Both the position numbers and the translations under genes were made by a program. Shown here piece by piece: positions 32,065 to 42,970 of a stretch of DNA of 64,000 nucleotides. The notes beneath the pieces are model-generated. The model was given only the letters and a program-made list of their open reading frames with translations. It did no database searches and was not told the DNA's origin. The stretch's first letter is position 1. Each line of letters starts with the position of its first letter. Source of the stretch: JBMDXB01 sp048594975 (GTDB lineage: Bacteria; Acidobacteriota; Vicinamibacteria; Vicinamibacterales; 2-12-FULL-66-21); contig JBMDXQ010000090.1 of the NCBI GenBank assembly GCA_048594975.1, positions 310,001 to 374,000 on the forward strand, read 5' to 3'.

Positions 32065-32080
32065 TTGCGGAAATCCGGCG
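32065..32080. promoter_or_regulatory. Recurring palindrome (TTGCGGAAATCCGGCG)
   Basis: CGGAAATCCG (32068-32077) is a near-perfect palindrome between maeB and the tetraheme cytochrome gene. It lies about 94 bp upstream of the predicted maeB transcription start and 86 bp before the weak element at 32132, so it could serve both. Confidence 0.45.
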
Positions 32081-32098
32081 GCGCCAAATCGGCACGGG

Positions 32099-32134
32099 CC
32101 AGCAGAACTGCGGCAAAAACGGCAGTTCTGCTGG
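32099..32134. repeat. Perfect 13-bp inverted repeat before the tetraheme cytochrome gene
   Basis: CCAGCAGAACTGC and its exact reverse complement are separated by 10 bases (GGCAAAAACG). In RNA this would be a strong stem ending 25 bases before the start codon. It could be an operator or a leader structure. Confidence 0.6.
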
Positions 32135-32147
32135 CACCCGAATTGAG
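32132..32147 (+). promoter_or_regulatory. Sigma-54-like element with altered -12 (tetraheme cytochrome)
   Basis: TGGCAC-N5-TTGA matches 9 of 10 positions but loses the C of the -12 GC. The predicted start, near 32158, would remove the visible RBS (GAGAGAGTGAGG), so this may not be a real promoter. Confidence 0.2.
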
Positions 32148-32159
32148 AGAGTGAGGGTC

Positions 32160-32657
32160 ATGCGCAACAAGCCATCGGCATTGGTTTCTGCGATCGCTGC
32201 GGTCACGGCGTTCGCCTTGACGTCGGGGTCGGCGCAGGAGCCGGCGCCGGCACAGCCGCCGACGGCGCAGGCGTCGCCGGCCGACCGGTTCGCGTGGGCG
32301 GAGGCGTGCAAGAGCTGTCACGCCGAAATCTACGATTCCTGGTCGAAGACGAAGCACGCCAACACGATTAACCGCCTGTCGTCGGAGGAACGCGGGCAGG
32401 ACTGCGTCGTCTGCCACAGCACCGGCGGCACCGGAAAGATCGAGCGGGACGGCAAGATCGTCAACCAGAACGTGCAGTGCGAGGCGTGCCACGGTGCCGC
32501 CGCCGCGCACGTCGCCGATTCGGCGAACCGCTCGGGGCTGACGAAGACGCCGCAGGCTGGGGTGTGCGAGGGCTGCCACAACAGCAAGAGCCCGCGCTTC
32601 AGGGGCTTCGTCTACCAGGGGATGGTGCGGCTCTCGCACCCCGTGCCGAAGAAGTAG
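32160..32657 (+). CDS. Periplasmic tetraheme cytochrome c (c554-like)
   Basis: The 165-aa protein has a signal peptide (residues 1-26, ending SGSAQ) and four heme motifs: CKSCH, CVVCH, CEACH and CEGCH. WAEACKSCHAEIYDSWSKTKHANT is typical of the cytochrome c554 / multiheme 'cytochrome c family' domain. It should be a soluble periplasmic electron carrier. It could connect NrfH or other quinol oxidases with the decaheme conduits, but that is inference. The ATG follows GAGTGAGG. It converges with the ECF sigma factor gene. Confidence 0.88.
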   Translation: MRNKPSALVSAIAAVTAFALTSGSAQEPAPAQPPTAQASPADRFAWAEACKSCHAEIYDSWSKTKHANTINRLSSEERGQDCVVCHSTGGTGKIERDGKIVNQNVQCEACHGAAAAHVADSANRSGLTKTPQAGVCEGCHNSKSPRFRGFVYQGMVRLSHPVPKK

Positions 32658-32667
32658 CCGCCGGCGC

Positions 32668-33243
32668 TCACGCCGGCCGCGGCCCCTGCAGCCGGCGCCG
32701 CAGCTGCGCGTGGGCGCGGTGCAGGCGCACCTTCACGTTGGCCTCGGTGATCCCGAGCACGCGCGCCACCTCGCGTGTGGACAGCCCCTCGAAATCCCGC
32801 AGGAACACCGCTTCGCGATACGACGGCGGGAGCGCCCCGAGCGCGGCGCGGACGCGCGCGCCGTCTTCGGCGGCCAGCAGCCGATCGTCGGCGGCCCGCG
32901 ACGGATCGACCGCCTCGACGCCGCCGTCGAGCGACGACAGCGCGCGCGCCGCCGAGCGGCGCCGGCCGATCAGGCACGCATTCTTGACCGTGCGGTACAG
33001 CCAGGATCGGAAGGCGCGCGGCTCGCGGATGCCACGTGCATGCCGGAAGGTCTGCAGCAGCGCCTCCTGCACCGCGTCCTCGCGGTCCGGCGCCTGGCCG
33101 CAGACGGCGGCGCTGTACCGTCGTGCGATCCCGAGCGCGCGGTCGAGCAACTCGTCGAGAGCGGCCGCCTCGCCGGCGCGGACCCGGTCCAGGAGCGCGG
33201 CATCACGATCGAGGGACGGTGAGGGGTCGGAGCGGGTGGTCAT
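32668..33243 (-). CDS. ECF-type RNA polymerase sigma factor
   Basis: The 191-aa protein has sigma region 2 (EDAVQEALLQTFRHA...RSWLYRTVKNACLI) and region 4 (LPPSYREAVFLRDFEGLSTREVARVLGITEANVKVRLHRA). It lacks regions 1 and 3, which is the ECF plan. No anti-sigma gene is adjacent: upstream, on the other strand, is an RND efflux operon, and downstream is a converging cytochrome gene. Control of the efflux operon is plausible because they share the 57-bp gap. No clear ECF -35/-10 pair was found. Confidence 0.92.
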   Translation of the reverse strand: MTTRSDPSPSLDRDAALLDRVRAGEAAALDELLDRALGIARRYSAAVCGQAPDREDAVQEALLQTFRHARGIREPRAFRSWLYRTVKNACLIGRRRSAARALSSLDGGVEAVDPSRAADDRLLAAEDGARVRAALGALPPSYREAVFLRDFEGLSTREVARVLGITEANVKVRLHRAHAQLRRRLQGPRPA

Positions 33244-33277
33244 GCTGGTCCTGCCCTCAGTGTAACCAATCGGCTGC

Positions 33278-33295
33278 CCGCTGAATCTTCAGCGG
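33278..33295. promoter_or_regulatory. Perfect 18-bp palindrome between ECF sigma and RND operon
   Basis: CCGCTGAATCTTCAGCGG (8+2+8) ends five bases before the TolC-like start codon and 35 bases before the sigma factor gene. A symmetric site so close to the start suggests a dimeric repressor's operator. No repressor gene is adjacent. Confidence 0.5.
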
Positions 33296-33300
33296 TAGAG

Positions 33301-34629
33301 ATGCTCCGCCATGTCGTGCTCGCCGCCGCGATGCTGCCGGTGTGTGCCTCCGCCTGGGCGCAAGAACCGTTGACCCTGCGCCGGGCGATAGACGAGGCGC
33401 TCGCCGGCAATCCGGCCGCGCGCGCCGCGCGCGCCGGGGAGGCCGAAGCGGCCGCGGGCGTGCGGCAGGCGCGCGCGGCGTTCCTTCCGCGTGTCGACGT
33501 CGCCGAGGCGTGGCAGGGCGGGAACCAGCCGGTGTACGTGTTTGGATCGCTGCTCGCGCAGCAGCGCTTCTCGGCGGCGAACTTCGCCATCCCGTCGCTG
33601 AATCACCCGGATCCGCTGTCCAATCACCGCGCGGCGGTGGTCATCGAGCAGACGCTGTTCGACGGCAACCGCACGGTCGCAACGCATTCGGCCGCGCAGC
33701 TCGGCGCCGAGCTGGCCGGCCAGGAATCCCGGCGCACCGCGCTCGATCTGTACATGGGCACGGTGCGCGCCTACGGGCGCGCGGTCTCGGCGGCGGCCAC
33801 GCTCGCCGCGTCCCGCGCGGCGGTCGAGAGCGCGGCCGAGGATCTGCGTCGCGCGCGCGAGCGGCGCGACGCCGGGCTCGAAACCGAGTCGGCGGTGCTG
33901 GCGCTGGAGGTCGAGGCCGCGCAAGCCGAGGTGCGCCGCCTCGCCGCGGCCGCCGAGGCCGCCAACGCGCGCGCGGCGCTGAACGTCGCCATCGGCGCAC
34001 CGCTCGATGACCCGCGCCCGCTTGCCCCGCTCGCCGACGTTCCTGCCGTCTCCACCGACTCGAGCGCGCTCGAAACAGAGGCGCTCGCCGCCCGGCCCGA
34101 GCTGCAGGCGTCGCGGCTGCGGGAGCGGATCGCCGAGGCGCAGATCCGCGCCGCGCGATCCGCGTTCCTGCCGCAGGTGTCGGCGCAGGCCGTCGTCGAG
34201 GCCAACGGCCATTCGTTCGCGGACCGCGCGGGAACGTGGACGGCGGCGCTGCAGGTGCGATGGAACGTCCTGGCAGGCGGCGCCGATTCCGCCAGGGTGG
34301 CGGCGGCGAGGGCCGCGGGCGCGCGCGCGGCGGCGGAACGCGAGCGCGTCGACCAGGCGATCCGGCTCGAGCTGAGGCAGGCGCTCGCCGATCACGAGAG
34401 CGCGGGCGCGCGGCGGGCGGCCACTCGGGCCATGCTGGACCAGGCGGTCGAGAGCCGCCGGATCATCCGCGAGCGTTACGACGCGGGCCTGGCGCCCGCG
34501 AGCGAGCTGACCCGAGCGAACGAGCTCGTGCTGCGCACCGAGGCGACGCACACCGCCGCGCTGGTCGACCTGCACATCACGGCGGCCGCCATCGACAGGG
34601 CCGCCGGACGGATCGAAGGAACGCCATGA
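33301..34629 (+). CDS. TolC-family outer-membrane efflux protein
   Basis: This protein forms the outer-membrane channel of a tripartite efflux pump. The 442-aa product has a signal peptide (VVLAAAMLPVCASAWAQ). It has two repeated long helical regions rich in Ala/Glu/Arg (for example ARAARAGEAEAAAGVRQARA), each followed by a strand segment, as in OEP repeats. Its stop overlaps the start of the adaptor gene (ATGA). A palindromic operator-like site covers its upstream region. Confidence 0.9.
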   Translation: MLRHVVLAAAMLPVCASAWAQEPLTLRRAIDEALAGNPAARAARAGEAEAAAGVRQARAAFLPRVDVAEAWQGGNQPVYVFGSLLAQQRFSAANFAIPSLNHPDPLSNHRAAVVIEQTLFDGNRTVATHSAAQLGAELAGQESRRTALDLYMGTVRAYGRAVSAAATLAASRAAVESAAEDLRRARERRDAGLETESAVLALEVEAAQAEVRRLAAAAEAANARAALNVAIGAPLDDPRPLAPLADVPAVSTDSSALETEALAARPELQASRLRERIAEAQIRAARSAFLPQVSAQAVVEANGHSFADRAGTWTAALQVRWNVLAGGADSARVAAARAAGARAAAERERVDQAIRLELRQALADHESAGARRAATRAMLDQAVESRRIIRERYDAGLAPASELTRANELVLRTEATHTAALVDLHITAAAIDRAAGRIEGTP

Positions 34630-35767
34630 AACTCGTACCCGTGCTCCTGATGGCGGCGGCGGCTGGCTGCGCCGGAGATTCCGACAGGGAAGGCCCCGAC
34701 AGAGCGCCCGTCGCCATACGATCTGCGCCGGCGCAGGTCGAGCGCCTCGCCACCGAGTTGGAGGCGGGCGGCACCGTGCGCGCGCGGACCACGACCGTGC
34801 TGTCAAGCAGGGTGATGTCCTCCATTGTCGACGTGACGGTGACGCCGGGCGACCGCGTGAAGGCCGGGCAGCTGCTCGTGCGGCTCGACGCGCGGCAGCT
34901 GGCCGGCGGGCAGGCGCGCGCCGATGCAGCGCTGGCCGCGGCGCTCGAAGGCGCGGCAGCGGCCGAGGCCGATGCAGAAGCGACGGCGGCCGCCCTCGAC
35001 CTGGCGCGCGTGTCGCACGCGCGGATCGCGAGGCTCGCCGAACGCAAGGTCGCCACGCCGGCCGAAGTCGACGCGGCGGTCGCGGTGCTGCGCGGAGCGG
35101 AGTCGCGGATGAAGGCCGCCGGCGCGCGCCGCAGCGAGATGGCCAGAACCGTCGAGGCCGCCCGCGCGGGGGCGACGACGGCGGCGGTCGACACTTCCTT
35201 TGCCGCCATCGTGGCGCCCTTCGATGGCGTGGTCACGGCCCGGTCGGCCGAACCCGGCACCATGGCGGTCCCAGGGGCGCCGCTTCTCACGCTGGAAGAA
35301 ACCCGCGGCTTCCGGCTCGAGGTCAGCGTCGATGCCGCCGACACGACGAACGTGAGCGTCGGGTCGCGTGTGCCCGTGGCGATCGACGGCCTCCCTCCGA
35401 TCGAGGGGACGGTCGAGGAGATCGCGCCGTCGATCGAGGCGGTCGCGCACGCCTACACGATCAAGATCGGGTTGCCGGGCCACGCCGGCCTGCGGTCCGG
35501 CCTGTTCGGCCGCACCCGGTTCCGCAGCGCCGAGCGGGAGCAGCTCGCCATCCCCGCCGCCGCGCTCGTGCGCCGCGGCCAGATCACTCTCGTCTTCGTG
35601 GACGATAGCGGATCGGCACGGATGCGCTACGTGCACGTCGGGCCGGCAGCCGGCGATCGCCTGCCGGTCCGCTCCGGACTCGTCGCCCACGAGCGCGTCG
35701 TGCTGAACCCGCCGCCCGGCCTCACGGACGGCACGCCGCTGTCGTCGACGCCCGCCGGAGGACGTCT

Positions 35768-35771
<4 letters not shown>
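34626..35771 (+). CDS. RND efflux periplasmic adaptor (lipoprotein)
   Basis: The 381-aa protein bridges pump and channel. The signal peptide ends in the lipobox MAAAAGC (Cys15), so it is anchored to the inner membrane. A lipoyl half-motif (VTPGDRVKAGQLLVRLD), a helical hairpin of Ala-rich sequence, then the second lipoyl half (APFDGVVTARSAEPGTM) and beta-barrel strands follow in the standard order. It overlaps its neighbours on both sides by four bases, so the three pump genes form one operon. Confidence 0.92.
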
Positions 35772-38944
<3,173 letters not shown>

Positions 38945-38945
38945 G

Positions 38946-39656
38946 ATGTGGACCTACCCCCCGCGTCGGATCGTCGTGGCCGTCGACTTCGGCGAGGCGG
39001 CCGCCGCCGCCGTGCGCATCGCCGGCGAGCTGGCACGGCGGTTCGAGGCGCAGCTGACGGCGCTGCACGCCGAGTCCTTCGAAGCGCCGCCGTACTTCAC
39101 GCGCGAGCAGATCACCACGATCGAGAAACAGCGCGAGGCCGCCAGGGTCGAGGCGCAGCGCTATGTCGAGCGGTTCGCCGCCCCGCTGGCGCAGTGCCCC
39201 GTGACGGCAGTCGTCTCCGACGTCGTTCCGGCGGACGCCATCCTGGATGCCTCGAGGCGGCACGACCTCGTCGTCATGGGCACCCACGGCCGCCGCGGCC
39301 CCGCGCGCTGGTGGGCCGGCTCGGTCGCCGAACGGGTGGTACGCGAGGCGGAGGTCCCGGTGCTGGTCGTGCGGGATGACTCGGTGGACCCGCGGCAGGT
39401 GTTCGCCCACGTGTCGGTCCTCACCGGCAGCCCGACGTTTGCGGGGGGCGCGCGTCGCTACGCTGCCGGCCTGGCGGAAGCCTTCGGTGGCAGGCTCAAC
39501 ACCGAGCCGGGCGAAACGGTGCGTCCCGCCATGTTGCGCGACGCGTCGCTGGTCGTGCTCCCGCAGGCGGGCGCGAAGTGGCTGCCCTTCGGCGGGTCGA
39601 CCGAGCGCGCCCTGCGTGACTGCCACCGGCCGCTGCTGTTCGTACCGCCGACGTAA
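38946..39656 (+). CDS. UspA-type universal stress protein
   Basis: The 236-aa protein begins with a Usp domain (PRRIVVAVDFGEAAAAAVRIAGELA) that ends in the ATP-binding type motif VVMGTHGRRGPARWWAGSVAERVV...VPVLVV. A shorter second half keeps only part of the fold (LVVLPQ...FGGSTERAL). It starts one base after the pump gene stop, so it is probably cotranscribed with the pump. It is one of three UspA genes in 14 kb. Confidence 0.88.
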   Translation: MWTYPPRRIVVAVDFGEAAAAAVRIAGELARRFEAQLTALHAESFEAPPYFTREQITTIEKQREAARVEAQRYVERFAAPLAQCPVTAVVSDVVPADAILDASRRHDLVVMGTHGRRGPARWWAGSVAERVVREAEVPVLVVRDDSVDPRQVFAHVSVLTGSPTFAGGARRYAAGLAEAFGGRLNTEPGETVRPAMLRDASLVVLPQAGAKWLPFGGSTERALRDCHRPLLFVPPT

Positions 39657-39766
39657 CCGGCCCGGCGATGGCCCGCGCCAGTCGTCAGCGCCGCGACCTG
39701 CGGGGGCTGCCCGCGGGCAGGCCGCGAGGCGGAACGACGTTGTCGGTCATCGAGTTGGAGGGAGCC

Positions 39767-39988
39767 ATGACCATCGAGCGTGCGCTGCGCATGATTGCCG
39801 GTCTCTTCGTCGTCGCGAGCGTGTTGCTCGGGATGTACGTCCACCCGGCGTTCCTGTGGTTCACCGTGTTCGTCGGCGCGAACCTGTTCCAGTCCGGCCT
39901 GACGAACTGGTGCCCGATGATGAACATCCTGAGATGGGCCGGCCTGCCGAACGCCGACCGCCCGGCGCCCGTGCCGCAAAGCCGGTGA
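39767..39988 (+). CDS. DUF2892 inner-membrane protein
   Basis: The 73-aa protein has two hydrophobic helices (about residues 6-24 and 28-45), preceded by TIERALRMIAG and followed by NWCPMMNIL. This is the DUF2892 (YgaP membrane domain-like) pattern, where a Cys-Pro sits after the second helix. In other bacteria such proteins occur with rhodanese or sulfur-handling genes. Its job here is unknown. RBS GGAGGGAG lies before the ATG. Confidence 0.82.
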   Translation: MTIERALRMIAGLFVVASVLLGMYVHPAFLWFTVFVGANLFQSGLTNWCPMMNILRWAGLPNADRPAPVPQSR

Positions 39989-40036
39989 TCGGGGCGTGGC
40001 CGGTACGAAAACAGGCGCAATCTCCCGCGCGCGTCG

Positions 40037-40052
40037 TGGCGCGGCGATTGCT
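40037..40052 (+). promoter_or_regulatory. Sigma-54 promoter-like site (9 of 10)
   Basis: TGGCGCGGCGATTGCT has one mismatch to TGGCAC-N5-TTGC and the preferred T after TTGC. The start would be about 40063, some 370 bases before the next gene on this strand. It might give a long leader or a small RNA, or be a chance match. Confidence 0.35.
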
Positions 40053-40297
40053 CGTTCACATGGCATTTCGGGGCCAGGCGCCTGGACGACGCGAGCAGGG
40101 CGCTGAGCTCGTGGATGATCGCCGGCGGAACACTCAGGGCCTTCAGTTCCGCTGGCAGGTTCGTCCCGCTCACGCCGACGTCGGCCGCGCTTGCGCCCCG
40201 ATTTTTCTTGCCGGCTTCCCGGCAACGCGGCCGCACCAAGCGGCCACCAGTGCACTTCTCCCGGCGATTTGCAGGCGATCCGCGGTCTTGCTCGGGA

Positions 40298-40313
40298 TGG
40301 CACGTCCGGTGCA
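40298..40313 (+). promoter_or_regulatory. Sigma-54 promoter-like site before the TPR gene (9 of 10)
   Basis: TGGCACGTCCGGTGCA has the full -24 element, the favoured G after it and GTGC at -12. The predicted start is about 40324, giving a leader of about 108 bases before ATG 40432. Confidence 0.4.
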
Positions 40314-40431
40314 GTTCCAGATGGCACACGATCCGGGCGGTCGCCGGCCATGACACCGGCCTCCTCCTTCGCCTGTGAATCCGGGACCGTCCGCGATCGT
40401 GCTTCACCTCCCCGCGATCCACGGTGGCTCC

Positions 40432-41019
40432 ATGGCACAAACCAATCGACAGCCGTTTTCTGCCTTGAACGTGATGACCGGCGTGGCCGGTATCCTGTTC
40501 GGCTTGATTGGCGGATACATCCTCGGCGCCGGCCAGGTGCCTCACGCGTACGTTCCACCCGCGCCCGCGTCAACGTCGCTGCCGCACGATCACCCGACGG
40601 CGGTGCTCAACGACAAGGATCTCCAGGCGTACCGCGACATCCTCGCGGCCGACCCGAAGAACGTCCGGGCGGCGATCGAGCTCGGCAACCGGTACTACGA
40701 CGCGGGCCGGTACGCCGACGCCATCCCCTATTACCGGCAGGCGCTTGCGGCCGAACCCAGGAACGCGAACGTCAGCACCGACCTGGCGACGGCCCTGTAT
40801 TACAGCGGCCGGACCGACGAGGCATTGCAGCAACTGAACGCGACGCTGTCGATCGACGCGACGCACGCACAGACGCTGTTCAACCTCGGGATCATCAGGC
40901 GGGACGGCAAGAACGACGCGAAAGGCGCAGTGGAGGCGTGGGAGCGCCTGCTGCAGGCACACCCGAACTACCCCGAGGCGGAGCGCGTTCGGACGCTGCT
41001 CGCGGAGGCCAGGTCCTAG
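40432..41019 (+). CDS. Membrane-anchored TPR protein
   Basis: The 195-aa protein has one N-terminal membrane helix (VMTGVAGILFGLIGGYILGAG) and then about three tetratricopeptide repeats (AAIELGNRYYDAGRYADAIPYYRQALAAEP, DLATALYYSGRTDEALQQLNATL, and TLFNLGIIRRDGKNDAKGAVEAWERLL). This resembles the soluble part of CcmH/NrfG heme-lyase helpers, which hold apocytochromes. A role in cytochrome maturation is possible given the many cytochromes here but is not shown. ATG 40432 was preferred to the in-frame GTG at 40375 because it directly precedes the helix. Confidence 0.82.
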   Translation: MAQTNRQPFSALNVMTGVAGILFGLIGGYILGAGQVPHAYVPPAPASTSLPHDHPTAVLNDKDLQAYRDILAADPKNVRAAIELGNRYYDAGRYADAIPYYRQALAAEPRNANVSTDLATALYYSGRTDEALQQLNATLSIDATHAQTLFNLGIIRRDGKNDAKGAVEAWERLLQAHPNYPEAERVRTLLAEARS

Positions 41020-41040
41020 GCAAGGGTGGCGGATTGGCGG

Positions 41041-41066
41041 CGGCCCGCCGGAGTTCCGGCGGGCCG
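41041..41066 (+). terminator. Strong hairpin after the TPR gene
   Basis: A perfect 12-bp stem (arm CGGCCCGCCGGA) with a two-base spacer begins 21 bases after the stop codon. No T-tract follows. It separates the TPR gene from the downstream sigma-54-like transcript. Confidence 0.5.
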
Positions 41067-41091
41067 ACTCCGTCACCCAATCCACGAGCCG

Positions 41092-41103
41092 TGGAAATCA
41101 GGC
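41092..41103. promoter_or_regulatory. Partial copy of the recurring palindrome
   Basis: TGGAAATCAGGC keeps the GGAAATC core. It lies about 63 bp upstream of the transcription start predicted from the site at 41135. It is a weak match. Confidence 0.25.
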
Positions 41104-41134
41104 CTGTTGTCGCGGATCATTCTTCGGGCTCCGG

Positions 41135-41150
41135 TGGCACTGCCATTGCG
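41135..41150 (+). promoter_or_regulatory. Sigma-54 promoter, exact TGGCAC-N5-TTGC match
   Basis: TGGCACTGCCATTGCG matches all ten fixed positions with correct spacing. No gene follows on this strand. The predicted transcript begins near 41161 and meets a strong hairpin at 41283-41322. Confidence 0.5.
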
Positions 41151-41160
41151 GACGCCAGGA

Positions 41161-41322
41161 ATGTGCTCCCCATCGGGGGCAGAAGGGAGGCTCAACCAAA
41201 CGCCCGACAGCTCCCGCTGTCCGGCCTAATTTCTATTTCTTACTCACACACCTTCACCGTGACGCCGTAGGGGAGACCAAAAGAAACAAGCGGCAGGGGC
41301 GCCCGCTCCTGCCGCTTGTTTC
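41161..41322 (+). ncRNA. Candidate sigma-54-dependent small RNA (about 160 nt)
   Basis: The stretch is bounded by an exact sigma-54 promoter upstream and a 15-bp terminator-like stem at its end. It carries two small inner stems: CCCC/GGGG at 41168-41178 and GACAGC/GCTGTC around 41205-41220. It also has an unusually A/T- and pyrimidine-rich single-stranded part (41227-41256, with TTTCTATTTCTT) in a GC-rich genome, like an Hfq-type site. No convincing reading frame is present. All of this is inferred from pattern, and expression is untested. Confidence 0.4.
41283..41322. terminator. Bidirectional terminator-like hairpin, 15-bp stem
   Basis: GAAACAAGCGGCAGG and its exact reverse complement are separated by 10 bases. 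The stem has A-rich and T-rich feet (GTTTC at the 3' end), so it can stop transcription from either side. Confidence 0.65.
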
Positions 41323-41489
41323 ACGTACCTGCGATCGGTCGATTCCCAGCTGCGAAAGACCCACGAGCAGACTCCAAGGGGCAAGCTGCCCAACGGATAC
41401 GGAACTCCCAAGAACAAGGCCAACTCCCAACGCGCGGAGTGGGAATTCGGCCCCGTTGGTGGTCCGGGTTGGAGGTTGGAGTTGTCGGC

Positions 41490-41519
41490 GGCTCCGAGCC
41501 CTCGATCGCGCTCGGAGCC
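41490..41519 (-). terminator. Hairpin after activator 2
   Basis: GGCTCCGAGC and its exact reverse complement, with a 10-base loop, lie eight bases after the activator 2 stop codon. No T-tract follows. The bases from 41323 to 41489 hold no gene I can support. Confidence 0.5.
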
Positions 41520-41527
41520 TTCAGGCC

Positions 41528-42559
<1,032 letters not shown>

Positions 42560-42585
42560 TCGCCTCTCCTCGAACGAAACCGCCT

Positions 42586-42810
42586 TCAGACGACCTGGAG
42601 CTCCTCGAACTCCTTGATCTCGTCGCGCAGCGCCATCTCGACGCCCATGTACAGCGTCATGTGCGCGCTCGGGCAACCCGAGCACATGCCGGTCAGCCGT
42701 ACCCGCGCGCTGTTGCCGTGGACCTCGACGAGCTCGATGTCGCCGCCATCGGCCTGCATCATCGGGCGGATGCGGTCGAGCACGGATTCCACGCGTTCTC
42801 GCGAAAGCAT
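42586..42810 (-). CDS. NFU-domain Fe-S cluster protein (NifU C-terminal type)
   Basis: The 74-aa protein is a stand-alone NFU domain that holds and delivers 4Fe-4S clusters. MQADGGDIELVEV, VRLTGMCSGCPSAHMTL (the CxxC cluster ligands) and GVEMALRDEIKEF are the family signature. ATG 42810 has GAGGAG nine bases upstream. It is the first gene of an operon with activator 2 behind a good sigma-54 promoter. The pairing of an Fe-S carrier with a Cys-bearing activator suggests cluster supply or sensing; that is inference. Confidence 0.92.
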   Translation of the reverse strand: MLSRERVESVLDRIRPMMQADGGDIELVEVHGNSARVRLTGMCSGCPSAHMTLYMGVEMALRDEIKEFEELQVV

Positions 42811-42854
42811 CGGGGAATTCTCCTCACCGTGAATGGATGACGGAATATCGGCAG

Positions 42855-42870
42855 AGCAACCGCCATGCCA
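42855..42870 (-). promoter_or_regulatory. Sigma-54 promoter of the NFU-activator 2 operon (9 of 10)
   Basis: The minus strand reads TGGCATGGCGGTTGCT, one mismatch (C to T), with correct spacing and the favoured T after TTGC. The predicted start is about 42844, giving a 34-base leader with a good RBS. This is the best-placed of the set. Confidence 0.6.
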
Positions 42871-42889
42871 CGGCCGATCCGTGGTTTTG

Positions 42890-42904
42890 TGCGGATTTCC
42901 GGCG
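42890..42904. promoter_or_regulatory. Recurring palindrome (TGCGGATTTCCGGCG)
   Basis: CGGATTTCCG (42892-42901) lies about 53 bp upstream of the predicted start of the NFU-activator 2 operon, in a gap that serves no other gene start. Confidence 0.45.
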
Positions 42905-42970
42905 GGTTTCACGCCGGGCATGCTCGTTGCTCCCTGAGCGCAGCGGGATTTTCCTGCGAGAGGTGCGGGA

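Larger units (their letters stand above)
39989..40431. other. 443-bp gap with two sigma-54-like sites and a possible decayed gene
   Basis: No confident gene lies here. On the minus strand a frame from about 40360 to 40020 keeps GC-rich third positions for some 45 codons (GTNLPAELKALSVPPAIIH...LAPKCHVNEQS) but has no proper start and runs into the DUF2892 gene antisense. A different minus frame has a good RBS and ATG at 40351 but poor composition. A 7-bp stem with a CTTC loop is at 40208-40225. The stretch may be a relic. Confidence 0.4.

Noticed and set aside
40020..40351. Minus-strand frame with ATG at 40351 and a good RBS (AGGAGG)
   Set aside because: The product is Arg/Pro-rich without family signal and runs on antisense to DUF2892; the competing frame has better codon use but no start.
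41020..41527. tRNA or other structural RNA gene
   Set aside because: No cloverleaf, T-loop or CCA end was seen; the hairpins fit terminators and a possible small regulatory RNA instead.
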